DNA from: Elusimicrobiaceae bacterium
GTDB lineage: Bacteria > Elusimicrobiota > Elusimicrobia > Elusimicrobiales > Elusimicrobiaceae
Length of the DNA stretch: 64,000 bases
Reading direction: 5' to 3'
NCBI GenBank assembly: GCA_017528825.1
Contig: JAFXOI010000001.1
Location: 124,001 to 188,000, forward strand
A program made the translations under genes and the position numbers. The first letter of the stretch is position 1, and each line of letters opens with the position of its first letter. A model generated the notes under the pieces. The model was not told the origin of the DNA. It saw only the letters and a program-made list of their open reading frames with translations, and did no database searches. Positions 36,326 through 44,734 of this stretch are shown piece after piece.

Positions 36326-36527
36326 AATTTGCTCCTTATCTTACTTGGTTTCTAAAGTACATAGTATAACGTGCATAGAAGAATTATACTAAATGCCTAA
36401 AATTAATTGTGTGATATATATGTACAGATATGGTAGGCAGATGGTTGCAGTAGAAAGTGTCCCTTTTGTACGTTATTTTTGCATGGCGTATATTGGATTG
36501 CAATAGAACAGTTCAGTGTCGCGCAAT

Positions 36528-36545
36528 GTGTCCAAAAAGTGTCCA
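36528..36545 (+). promoter_or_regulatory. Right integrase arm-site candidate
   Basis: Exact copy of the 18 bases at 29926-29943, same orientation, with one more diverged unit (CTGTATCCA) behind it. About 150 bases inside the right end. The rest of 36326-36695 has no visible gene. Confidence 0.5.
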
Positions 36546-36695
36546 AACTGTATCCAAAAACATTCATTTCCATTAAAGTACATTCAAACAAAAGCAACCT
36601 GAATCAATTTTGCTAAAAACACCACTCTGGCACTTATTTTCTGACGGAAAACTTTTATTATCGTGCTAGATTTTGTATAATAGTTTTAGATTTAA

Positions 36696-36770
36696 GCCCA
36701 GTTGGCGCAGGGGTAGCGCGTTCCCTTGACATGGGAAAGGTCATAGGTTCAAATCCTATACTGGGCACCA
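36696..36770 (+). tRNA. tRNA-Val (GAC)
   Basis: 75 bases with encoded CCA. Acceptor GCCCAGT/ACTGGGC, anticodon stem TTCCC/GGGAA, loop TTGACAT giving anticodon GAC, T-arm ATAGG-TTCAAAT-CCTAT. TATAAT lies 14 bases upstream. The 5' half and promoter are supplied by the integrated element, because the duplicate of this half remains at 29783-29826. Confidence 0.95.
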
Positions 36771-36773
36771 TTG

Positions 36774-37170
36774 AAAAACCCGTCCTTGTGACGGGTTTTT
36801 TAATGGCCAGTAGCACACCCACTGCTGGGTGTGCGGTAGGATTTGAAAGGCGCAGCGATGTACGAGTTTGCGTGCGAACTTGTGAGCCGCAAGGCGAGTA
36901 CCGCGAGCCCGGCCTGCAGGAAAATTCCGTCAGGAATTTTACCGGAAGGCAAGTCCTATACTGGGCAAATTTAAAACCACCCTTTTGGGTGGTTTTTTAA
37001 TTTTGGCAGTAAGTAACACACACTGCTGAGTGTTACGTTAGGATTTGAAAGCCGGAGCGATGTTTTTGTTTGAGATGCGAACCGCACCCGCGAGCAACGA
37101 TCGGCAGATGCCGTGGCCGTGCCGGAGCGTTTATTAGATAAATCGTACAAATTAATATACGGTAGCACCG
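36774..37170 (+). repeat. Diverged tandem unit after tRNA-Val (terminator, hairpin, reversed T-arm)
   Basis: Two units follow the tRNA. Each starts with a terminator (36774-36801 and 36973-36998), then a hairpin with loop CTGC (stems GCACACCCA/TGGGTGTGC and TAACAC/GTGTTA), then TAGGATTTGAAAG and CG-AGCGATGT. The second unit is preceded by TCCTATACTGGGCA (36954-36967), the 3' end of tRNA-Val. TAGGATTTGAA is the reverse complement of the tRNA T-arm. No gene is seen up to 37300. Confidence 0.65.
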
Positions 37171-37300
37171 ACAAACGGACAACCGACCGCTTATCCCCCT
37201 ATGGCGTATGGGTATTACGCAAAAAAGAATAAGGAGGTTATATTTGCTATAAACAGTTACCCTCAATATTGGGGATGTATTGTATCTCTATCATAATTTT

Positions 37301-38365
37301 TTACATATTTATGCCATACTGCGTACTTATATTTTGCACTTGTGCCTCTACTTCAGCACAACGAGCTGACGAACAACGATGTTCATTTGGACAGGATGCC
37401 CCACCGCAACAACATGCGTTATCATTATAACTCACACCTGCACAACCATATCTATAATAAGTAGATTCTCCTGCATAACATACAGAGCCATTCGTAAACG
37501 TGCTATCGCATCCTCCATAAAAACTTGTAGTGACACAAATTGCATTATCAAAAGTATTATTTGCACAAGAGCTCTCATTTTTTGTGATACATACGGCTCC
37601 GTTTGCAAAGGAAGAATTTGTACAACCCGCTTTTGCCATGTCCCAACATACTCCCCCATCTTTAAATGAGGAATTATTACAAGAATTATAAATATAACCT
37701 TTACATATACCTCCTTCATTTACCTCGACGTTACTAGATGCTCCATATCCACAAAACGGCGTAGAATTGCCATATATACCATTGGCTTGATAGGGCATAG
37801 CTAATGCTGAACATCTTTCTTGGTCGGTTCTATAACATGTTCCATTTTTTTGCGAAAAGGCACGGCCAACATGATCACAAGTGGCCTTGTCTATAGCTTG
37901 GTCTAAAAGATACGCGGTGTAGCCCTCGGCACTAGTTAAATCTTGGCCTATAAGTAGCTTTCCGCAAAGTTTTTCGGCCCGTTCATCGCCTGTCTTAGCC
38001 TCACAATGCAGTTGCCCGGCAAATATTGGACTGTCGTTAAGGTAACTAGCCAGTCTTACATTAGCAAGCTTACTATTCGTAACCCGTATCACGTTGGGAT
38101 CTGCGGTATTATTGGGCGTTACTAAGGCAAAGGTTAAATCAGTATTATTCATAGTAACATCTAAATTAGCCATATTATCTGTATAAGCACCATTAGTCAT
38201 TTTAATGGCTTCTTCAGCATCTTTAATGGCCTTAGCTCCGGGGAGCATTGTGCTCCAATGGCTTTTATCCACCGCGCCCTGATACATGGGGATTGCAATA
38301 GCTGATAAAATACCAATAATCAGTACGACAACTAGCAATTCTACTAACGTAAATGCTTTGTGCAT
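37301..38365 (-). CDS. Type IV pilin-like protein with cysteine-rich repeats (paralogue)
   Basis: 354 aa. Prepilin leader MHK, then A-FTLVELLVVVLIIGILSA. About 170 residues are near-identical in layout to 22630-23823 (AIPMYQGAVDKSHWSTMLPG). The C-terminus has repeats such as SSFKDGGVCWD, SSFANGAVCITK, NTFDNAICVT, STFTNGSVCYA, roughly every 15-18 residues, then a CCCGGASCP cluster. This looks like a disulphide-rich solenoid. It has AAGGAAA before the ATG and lies 30 bases after the terminator of structured RNA B. Confidence 0.87.
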   Translation of the reverse strand: MHKAFTLVELLVVVLIIGILSAIAIPMYQGAVDKSHWSTMLPGAKAIKDAEEAIKMTNGAYTDNMANLDVTMNNTDLTFALVTPNNTADPNVIRVTNSKLANVRLASYLNDSPIFAGQLHCEAKTGDERAEKLCGKLLIGQDLTSAEGYTAYLLDQAIDKATCDHVGRAFSQKNGTCYRTDQERCSALAMPYQANGIYGNSTPFCGYGASSNVEVNEGGICKGYIYNSCNNSSFKDGGVCWDMAKAGCTNSSFANGAVCITKNESSCANNTFDNAICVTTSFYGGCDSTFTNGSVCYAGESTYYRYGCAGVSYNDNACCCGGASCPNEHRCSSARCAEVEAQVQNISTQYGINM

Positions 38366-38396
38366 AAGATTTCCTTTAAAATATTGGCCTGGGCAA

Positions 38397-38668
38397 AAGA
38401 AAACGGCTATTATGCCCAAGCGCGAATCAGTCACCTAGTCATAACAGCCGTAGTTTGCCGCGCCCGAAGGCGTGGCAAACATTCGGTACAACACAACGGG
38501 ATTATAAGTTCCATTGCGTTGTACCTAAAACAGCTGCTTTTGGACTGATTCGTGGCCTTTGGTTTCCCAAAAGCTATCCGTATTCTGCATACGGTTCCAA
38601 AAACAGATTAAAATTTATTCATAAGCGCAGTTTCTTGCGCGTAACTATCTATCCTCCTATAAAGGGAT
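38397..38668 (-). ncRNA. Structured RNA copy B, upstream of pilin gene
   Basis: Minus-strand transcript. -10 TGC-TATAAT (38675-38683); AGGAGG near 38652-38658; 5' hairpin GCGCA/TGCGC; P1 38597-38606 with 38534-38543; P2 CCGTAT/ATACGG; P3 38556-38573 with GAAA loop; P4 38485-38525; P5 GTTTGCC/GGCAAAC (38453-38480); terminator stem 38404-38450 with T-rich tail. The terminator loop segment 38422-38431 pairs with 38544-38553 over 10 bp. It ends 30 bases before the pilin ATG, so it may be a leader with attenuator or a separate RNA. Confidence 0.78.
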
Positions 38669-38699
38669 GTTGGTATTATAGCAAATCCCTATACGATAT

Positions 38700-39083
38700 T
38701 TATTTCCCTTCACGTTCCTTTTGTTTCATTTCCCGCCAGACGGCTAAGGCCTCTTCCGGGGTGGCGGCTTTGGCGTGGTCTCCAAACACATGGGGGTGGC
38801 GCCGATGGAGTTTTTCATCCAAGTAAACAATCACATCTTCTATGGAAAATTTGCCTTCTTCGCGGGCAATTTGCGCATGCATTAATACCTGCAGCAACAC
38901 ATCCCCCAGCTCTTCTTTCATATTTTCATCATCTTTCTTTTCTATAGCTTGTACCAATTCTTCGCTTTCATTGCGAAGGCATTTAATCAAACTCTCATGA
39001 GTTTGTTTTTTATCCCACGGGCACCCCTCCGGTCCGCGCAAGGTAGCAATCGTATGCACTAATTCCTCAAATTTTGTTTTCAT
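38700..39083 (-). CDS. mazG: MazG-type nucleotide pyrophosphohydrolase, one domain
   Basis: 127 aa, about half the length of E. coli MazG (two domains). It has the metal-binding pattern LRGPEGCPWDKKQTHESL, NESEELVQAIEKKD, and MKEELGDVLLQVLMHA (ExxE...ExxD). Hydrolyses NTPs or damaged dNTPs to NMP and PPi. Ribosome site GGAGAG upstream. Confidence 0.9.
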   Translation of the reverse strand: MKTKFEELVHTIATLRGPEGCPWDKKQTHESLIKCLRNESEELVQAIEKKDDENMKEELGDVLLQVLMHAQIAREEGKFSIEDVIVYLDEKLHRRHPHVFGDHAKAATPEEALAVWREMKQKEREGK

Positions 39084-39114
39084 ATTCTCTCCAAAAATGC
39101 TATACCATTATTAT

Positions 39115-40446
39115 ATGAAAATAAACTTCAGACTGGCGCTGAGCGCACTTTGCATCCTATTCCTCGTTCCTTGTGTGACCGCACAAGTAACCATTGTCAA
39201 ACAAGAAGGCAACAAAATCTATTTAGACACTTCCGAATATAATCGAAAAGTATCGGTAGGAGACACCTTCAAAATTATTCTCTCACAAGAGAAATTAACC
39301 AATCCCAAAACCGGTAAAGATTTAGGCCTTATTAATCATTATTCCGAAGAAGGAAAAATCGTAGAAGTGCAAGCGTTGTACGCCGTCGGTCAAATATCCG
39401 TTGCAGGGCAATATGCCGGCAAAGAAGCCGTCTTAGAAAATCACATGCCCGCGCCGGTCTCTGTAAAACCTACCACAACGGCCGATGCTCCGGTTGCGGC
39501 GGCGGTTTCACAGTCCACCCGTAAAGCTACTTCTTATCAAGTAATCGAACGGGAAGTAATCAGCGCGGTAAAAGCGGATTTGTTACCTTTCCCTGACGAA
39601 GAAATTGCCGTGCTGGACAAAAAAGGGAATTTAGCATTGTACTCCGTATCGGGGGAGATGTTGCAAGAACAATCCTCTTACACGTTGCCCGTTGGTCACA
39701 AGCCGCTCTCTTTGTCAGCGGTCGACGTAATGAACACCGGATATGCTCAACTTTTTGTCGCGGTCTATCAAGAACAAGAACAAAAAATTTCTACTTGGGT
39801 GTTTGACGTACAGAACAAAGAATTTGTCCGTCAGACCGCCTTGCCTTACTTTGTTAAAGAACTGGGTTGTGCCGAACAAAAAGAAATCTATGCCCAGAAA
39901 CCTTTCATCAGCAGTGCTAAACCCGGCGAAGCACATAAATTAGCGTACGAAAAAGGGCGTTTTTCTTTAGCAAAAGATTCTTTCGCCACCCGAGGAAATT
40001 GGTTAACCGGTATCAATGAATATGAAATTCAAAACGAGGAAACAGAGAATTTTGTCTACACAGCCTACAACGGGGTATTGCGCATGCGCTTAAACAATGG
40101 CAAATACATTGACAGCCCTGACCAATTTGCCACTGCTCCAAACCGAATTAAATATACACAAAAGATCATTCCCTTTTATCCTTCCATCCAAGTGTACGGC
40201 CCCAAAGGCCACGCCACCTTGGCGGCCATTGAAAATACCTCCAAACTGGGTATTCTTTCGGAACAATTTGGACAATACAACGGCGGGAAACTTCACTTTT
40301 TAAGTTATCAAAACGGTCGTTTGGCTATTGATGAAACCGTGGAATTAAGCGGTTTTGCCTATGACACCAATTGCACCGCACGCGGTATTTTAATTCCGCA
40401 AGTACTAAGCAGCGGACAAACTATTTTGACTGAAATTTATAGATAA
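39115..40446 (+). CDS. Secreted protein, possible beta-propeller
   Basis: 443 aa with a signal peptide (about 1-23, VTAQ cut). Residues 24-100 form a small beta domain (VGDTFKIILSQEKL). After a Pro/Ala/Thr-rich linker, the rest has repeating patterns of the form D-x-x-N-x-G-x-x-x-L (VDVMNTGYAQLFVAVYQ, ENEYEIQ-like), as in propeller repeats. Family not recognised. A -10 (TGC-TATACC) ends eight bases before the ATG; no ribosome site. Confidence 0.68.
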   Translation: MKINFRLALSALCILFLVPCVTAQVTIVKQEGNKIYLDTSEYNRKVSVGDTFKIILSQEKLTNPKTGKDLGLINHYSEEGKIVEVQALYAVGQISVAGQYAGKEAVLENHMPAPVSVKPTTTADAPVAAAVSQSTRKATSYQVIEREVISAVKADLLPFPDEEIAVLDKKGNLALYSVSGEMLQEQSSYTLPVGHKPLSLSAVDVMNTGYAQLFVAVYQEQEQKISTWVFDVQNKEFVRQTALPYFVKELGCAEQKEIYAQKPFISSAKPGEAHKLAYEKGRFSLAKDSFATRGNWLTGINEYEIQNEETENFVYTAYNGVLRMRLNNGKYIDSPDQFATAPNRIKYTQKIIPFYPSIQVYGPKGHATLAAIENTSKLGILSEQFGQYNGGKLHFLSYQNGRLAIDETVELSGFAYDTNCTARGILIPQVLSSGQTILTEIYR

Positions 40447-40457
40447 TCGGAGTATAT

Positions 40458-41147
40458 ATGGAAAACAAAAATGAAGTAATCAAACTATTGGATAAAGGCT
40501 TTATTCGATTAGTAGATTTTATGGGAAGCGATAACCGCGTGGTGAGTTCGGCGCGGGTTTCTTTTGGCGGCGTGTCGAAGGGCGAAGAACAAGATAAGCG
40601 CTTAATTAAATATCTGCTGGAGCACCGTCATCATACTCCGTTTGAACATTGCTACTTTCAGTTTCATGTTTGTTGTCCGATCTATGTGGCTCGCCAATGG
40701 ATGCGCCACCGCTGGGGTTCTTTTAATGAAATCAGTGCCCGCTATACCCAAGTAAAAGATGAATTTTATATTCCGTCTGTTTTCCGCGGACAAGATATTA
40801 AAAACCGCCAAGGTTCTGTAGCGGCGGATTTTGACAATGAAGCCTTGCGTAAGTTATACGAAGAAAGCGTAGAGGCTTCTTTTGCTGCTTACAATAAGTT
40901 GATTGAGGCCGGTGTGGCTCGCGAAATGGCACGCGGAGTACTGCCCGTTTGTCAATATACGCAATTCTATTGGAGCGTAAACGCCCGCAGTTTGTTAAAC
41001 TTTTTACAACTGCGCACCGACGGCCATGCTCAATATGAAATCCGTGTATATGCCGATGCCATCGCACAGATTTTCAAAGAAAAAATGCCGTGGTCTTGGG
41101 AAGCGTTTGAAGCATTAAACAAAACCTTGCCTCTCGGCGCAGAATAA
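40458..41147 (+). CDS. thyX: Flavin-dependent thymidylate synthase
   Basis: 229 aa. The ThyX signature RHRWGSFNEISARY (RHRx7S) is complete, and ARVSFGG and the C-terminal LLNFLQLRTDGHAQYEIR are typical. Makes dTMP from dUMP with FAD, NADPH and methylene-THF, which FolD helps to supply. Ribosome site GGAG. Eleven bases after the secreted protein gene. Confidence 0.95.
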   Translation: MENKNEVIKLLDKGFIRLVDFMGSDNRVVSSARVSFGGVSKGEEQDKRLIKYLLEHRHHTPFEHCYFQFHVCCPIYVARQWMRHRWGSFNEISARYTQVKDEFYIPSVFRGQDIKNRQGSVAADFDNEALRKLYEESVEASFAAYNKLIEAGVAREMARGVLPVCQYTQFYWSVNARSLLNFLQLRTDGHAQYEIRVYADAIAQIFKEKMPWSWEAFEALNKTLPLGAE

Positions 41148-41169
41148 AATTATCACAGGGAGAAAAACT

Positions 41170-42381
41170 ATGAAAGTACTAGGTATCATTATGGCCGGCG
41201 GAAAAGGAGAGCGTCTCTATCCGCTTACCAAAGAACGTTCTAAACCATCGGTCCCCTTCGGCGGAAAATACCGCATTGTGGATTTCGTATTGTCTAACTT
41301 TGTCAATTCCGGAATTTTTTCTTCCTATGTATTAGTTCAGTACCTCTCCCAAAGTTTAATCGAGTATCTGCGCACCACTTGGCGCACGGAAGGTTTGATC
41401 CCCGATCACTTTTTAACTTGCGTACCGCCGCAAATGCGTATGGGAGAAATTTGGTATCGCGGTACAGCCGATTCCGTCCGTCAAAATATCAATTTAGTAC
41501 GGGATTTTGCACCGGATTTGGTGGCTATTTTCGGCGCTGATCACATCTACCGTATGGATGTGCGGCAAATGATTGATTTCCACCTCAAGAATAAAGCCGA
41601 TGTTACGGTGGCTGCCAACACGGTTTCTATTAAAGAAGCCTCGGCCTTTGGGGTACTGGGCACGGACGACAACCACCGGATTGTTCAATTCGATGAAAAA
41701 CCGGCTAAACCACGCCCTATCCCGGGCAACCCGAAAGCCGCTTTTGCTTCCATGGGTAATTATATTTTTAACGCAGATGTCTTGCTTCAAGTGCTACAAA
41801 AACGATTTTGTGATGTGCCTTCCTTGGATTTCGGAAAACATATTTTACCGAAAATTTTGTCTGAATATCGCACCTTCGCTTATGACTTTCAAAGCCAAAT
41901 CCTGCCCGGAATTAAACCTTATGAAGAACAAGGGTACTGGCGGGACGTGGGAACCATTGAATCCTTTTGGCAAACCAACATGGATTTGTTGGGCACCCAT
42001 CCCAAATTAGATCTTAACAATCCGAAATGGCCTATTAATACGTCCGCATTTCGTGTTCCCCCTACGCAGTATATTGGCGGAACTGTGGCCAATTCTATGA
42101 TTAGTAACGGATGTATTATTCATCCAAAATCTACCATTAAAGATTGTGTCCTTTCCAGCAATGTCATTGTGCATGAAGGAGTGGAGCTGGAAGGCTGCGT
42201 GATTATGGATAATTGTGAAATTAAAGCCGGTGCAAAACTTAAAAAAGTTATTATTGACCGCTTTAACACGATTCCTGCCAAACAAACCATCGGAATCAAT
42301 CAAGATACAGATGCACAACGCTATTACATTGATCCGTCCGGCATTGTGGTCATTCCACGCGGGAAGAGTAAATTTCTGTAA
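41170..42381 (+). CDS. glgC: Glucose-1-phosphate adenylyltransferase
   Basis: 403 aa. N-terminal nucleotidyltransferase with AGGKGERLYPLTKERSKPSV and FGADHIYRMD; the C-terminal left-handed helix with hexapeptide repeats (IIHPKSTIKDCVLSSNVIVH). Makes ADP-glucose for glycogen. Glycogen synthase is not in the window. GGGAG ribosome site. Confidence 0.95.
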   Translation: MKVLGIIMAGGKGERLYPLTKERSKPSVPFGGKYRIVDFVLSNFVNSGIFSSYVLVQYLSQSLIEYLRTTWRTEGLIPDHFLTCVPPQMRMGEIWYRGTADSVRQNINLVRDFAPDLVAIFGADHIYRMDVRQMIDFHLKNKADVTVAANTVSIKEASAFGVLGTDDNHRIVQFDEKPAKPRPIPGNPKAAFASMGNYIFNADVLLQVLQKRFCDVPSLDFGKHILPKILSEYRTFAYDFQSQILPGIKPYEEQGYWRDVGTIESFWQTNMDLLGTHPKLDLNNPKWPINTSAFRVPPTQYIGGTVANSMISNGCIIHPKSTIKDCVLSSNVIVHEGVELEGCVIMDNCEIKAGAKLKKVIIDRFNTIPAKQTIGINQDTDAQRYYIDPSGIVVIPRGKSKFL

Positions 42382-42384
42382 ACT

Positions 42385-42413
42385 AAACGGGCCCTTTAAC
42401 AAGGCCCGTTTAT
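42385..42413 (+). terminator. glgC terminator
   Basis: AACGGGCC/GGCCCGTT hairpin followed by TATT, directly after the stop. Confidence 0.85.
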
Positions 42414-42425
42414 TGTGCTAACATT

Positions 42426-42878
42426 ATGCAAATAAATATCTTTTATCAAACCGAAATTCCCAGCTATTTACACCGCACCCGGTTATTCAAGGCGGCCTGC
42501 GCAAAAGCGTTAAAAAAATTCCGCCGCGAACCGGCAGATGTAAATGTTGTGTTTGTAGATGAAAAAGAAATTTTACGCATTAACAAAACCTATTTGAATC
42601 ATCACTACGTCACTGACGTGATTTCTTTTAATCATGAAAAACCGCCCTTTGATTTGCCGGGCGAATCTTGGGCATTTGGGGATGTGTACGTTTGCTATCA
42701 AGTAGCCCGCAAGAATGCTCCTTTGTTTCAACACTCTATCTTAAAAGAAATGATGATGTATGCGGTACACGGTTGCTTGCATTTATCCGGCCTAGATGAT
42801 CACTCTGCGCAAGAGCGCGCCGAAATGGATAGAAAAGCAGAAAAAATTATCGCCGATACATTAGCCGAACTGGCCTAA
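42426..42878 (+). CDS. ybeY: Endoribonuclease YbeY
   Basis: 150 aa. HGCLHLSGLDDH gives the three zinc histidines (HxxxHxxxxxH), and NKTYLNHHYVTDVISF is the second conserved block. Acts in 16S rRNA 3' maturation and ribosome quality control. No ribosome site seen; it follows the glgC terminator by 12 bases, so a promoter must lie in or next to it. Confidence 0.93.
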   Translation: MQINIFYQTEIPSYLHRTRLFKAACAKALKKFRREPADVNVVFVDEKEILRINKTYLNHHYVTDVISFNHEKPPFDLPGESWAFGDVYVCYQVARKNAPLFQHSILKEMMMYAVHGCLHLSGLDDHSAQERAEMDRKAEKIIADTLAELA

Positions 42879-42881
42879 AGT

Positions 42882-43931
42882 TTATACAAAAAGCCACAAC
42901 GCGATAAAATAGCCGGCCATCAGCACCAGGCCCGTCGGCACCGCAATGCGGGCCCATTCCCGGCTCTTAATGCCTAGTTTTTCAGCCGCCACGATGTTGG
43001 GCAAATTTCCCTGCACCAGCATACTGCCAAAAGCGGCCAGTCCAATCACCGTATACGTTAGGTTATGTAGCGTAATGGTGGGGGTTACTTCAATGGCAGC
43101 CAGCGTAGCATTGTCAATAATTATCGAAGAAGCATTCGCCCAAAATAAAATCTTTCCGCTCAAATGAGCAATCGTACTTTGCGCAAACGGACGCAATCCG
43201 GTGCTGATTAAATGTAAAGCCGCCACAAATAAGTAAATATGCCACGTGCGGCGCAACATGGTTTTGTAATTTTCTTTATCCTCGCAGATATGCAGCTGTA
43301 GTTGGGTATTAGCCGTTCTGACCGTATAACCGGCCGCCAAAGCCATCAGCGCAATCCCCGGGGCAATCCACCAGAAAAAATGACGTAGCATGAAAAAGAA
43401 ATCTGCTTGATTGGGACCGGCGGCCAGTTCATTATAAATTACCAACCCCAACGGTTCAGCCACGGGCAATAGAACAGCTCCCAGTCCAATAGCGTAACAG
43501 GCATATACCGTTACTTTCACCGTTTGACTGCGCTCCAAGTTAACCACTTGTAAAACTTCGGCCAATACCAAGGCCGCCACCGTCACGCTAAATATGCTGC
43601 TGGTGAGCCCCAATAAAAAAACCAAAACCGCAAAACTGTAACACGGCTCCAAATGCTTAAATAAGAAGAACAGAACCCGAAAAATGTAACGAGAATAATA
43701 GTTAAAAATAATACTGACTACCAATACTACAAATGCCACATTTACCGGTGCATTTAGCGTGTCGTAAATAAAATCATGGCTCCAGCCATGGGTGATTGTA
43801 ACGGCGGTAACCCCGACCATCAACAGAAATATCTCCAAATGGTTTTCCACCCATTTGGAAACTTGCGGCCATACTAGTAAATTCAATACCAAAACAGCCA
43901 GTAATAATTGAGTCAAAAACGAAATTTCCAT
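42882..43931 (-). CDS. DUF1646-type membrane permease
   Basis: 349 aa with about nine or ten membrane segments. Sequences such as HGWSHDFIYDTL, LGLTSSIFSVTVAALVLAEV and NASSIIIDNATLAAIE are those of the DUF1646 family, related to ion antiporters; substrate unknown. The ATG lies six bases after TAAAAT, so likely leaderless. Confidence 0.78.
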   Translation of the reverse strand: MEISFLTQLLLAVLVLNLLVWPQVSKWVENHLEIFLLMVGVTAVTITHGWSHDFIYDTLNAPVNVAFVVLVVSIIFNYYSRYIFRVLFFLFKHLEPCYSFAVLVFLLGLTSSIFSVTVAALVLAEVLQVVNLERSQTVKVTVYACYAIGLGAVLLPVAEPLGLVIYNELAAGPNQADFFFMLRHFFWWIAPGIALMALAAGYTVRTANTQLQLHICEDKENYKTMLRRTWHIYLFVAALHLISTGLRPFAQSTIAHLSGKILFWANASSIIIDNATLAAIEVTPTITLHNLTYTVIGLAAFGSMLVQGNLPNIVAAEKLGIKSREWARIAVPTGLVLMAGYFIALWLFV

Positions 43932-44028
43932 ACTTATATTTTACTAAAAAGCAACGTAATACCCTGAAATAAATCTGTGTATTTTTGTAAAATGATAAAT
44001 AGATGTTAAGTTGCAAAAGGAGAAAGAC

Positions 44029-44649
44029 ATGAAAAAAATATTTGCTGTACTGTGCACAGTAGCCGCCTCCAGCATGGTATTTGCCGCTCAAACCTGCGAT
44101 TGCCAAGCCGGAGATGCAGATTGCTATATTAACTGCGTGCAAACCAAAGTAGTAGCTGCCCGCCAAAACACTGGCAAAAAAGTGAAACAAACAAAAGCCC
44201 AAAAAGAAGCAGCCAAAGAAGCCGCTAAAGCTCAAAAGGAACAAGCTAAAGCCAATGTGGAAGCTCAAAAAGCTCAAGTAAAAGCTGCGGCCCAAGCCCA
44301 AAAAGAAGCAGCCAAAGAAGTGGCCGAACTTAAAAAAGCAGAAACCAAACAAGCCGCTGCAGATCAAAAAGCTGCTTTGAAAGCTCAAAAAGAACAAGCC
44401 AAAAACCAAATAGCGAAAGTGAAAGCCGAAGGCCAAACAAAAATTAATGCGGCCCAAGCCAAAGTCGATGAAGCCAAAGCCGCGGTAAAGAACGCCTCCA
44501 GCAAAGAGGAAAAAGCCGCTGCCCAAGCTCGATTAGACGAAGCTAAAGCTGCTTTAAGCGCCAAAAAAGCTGAAGTAAAAGAAACCACCAAAGCCACCGA
44601 AAAAGGAGCCAAAGAAGAATTGGCCGCCTGGAAAGCTTTGGTAAAATAA
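44029..44649 (+). CDS. Secreted Ala/Lys-rich coiled-coil protein
   Basis: 206 aa. Signal peptide MKKIFAVLCTVAASSMVFA, then a short Cys-rich segment (CDCQAGDADCYINC), then about 150 residues of Ala/Lys/Glu/Gln with AQKEAAKEAAK-like repeats, predicted to be one long helix or coiled coil. No family named. Good AAAGGAG site; monocistronic with terminator. Might be a periplasmic spacer. Confidence 0.78.
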   Translation: MKKIFAVLCTVAASSMVFAAQTCDCQAGDADCYINCVQTKVVAARQNTGKKVKQTKAQKEAAKEAAKAQKEQAKANVEAQKAQVKAAAQAQKEAAKEVAELKKAETKQAAADQKAALKAQKEQAKNQIAKVKAEGQTKINAAQAKVDEAKAAVKNASSKEEKAAAQARLDEAKAALSAKKAEVKETTKATEKGAKEELAAWKALVK

Positions 44650-44667
44650 GTTGTTTTGATTTATAAC

Positions 44668-44696
44668 AAAACGCCCTCTATTCGAGGGCGTTTTTT
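44668..44696 (+). terminator. Terminator after coiled-coil gene
   Basis: ACGCCCTC-TATTC-GAGGGCGT followed by T6. Confidence 0.9.
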
Positions 44697-44734
44697 GTGT
44701 GTACACTTGAAAAGGTGTTTCTCAATTTTTCACT

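Noticed and set aside
36731-37000. An 89-aa reading frame over tRNA-Val
   Set aside because: It runs through the tRNA, a terminator and the tandem unit; clearly not coding.
38399-38612. Reading the RNA family on the opposite strand
   Set aside because: The stems pair on both strands, but the other strand turns most G-U wobbles into A-C mismatches and would put the T-rich tails at the 5' end. The chosen strand also gives extended -10 promoters at all three loci.
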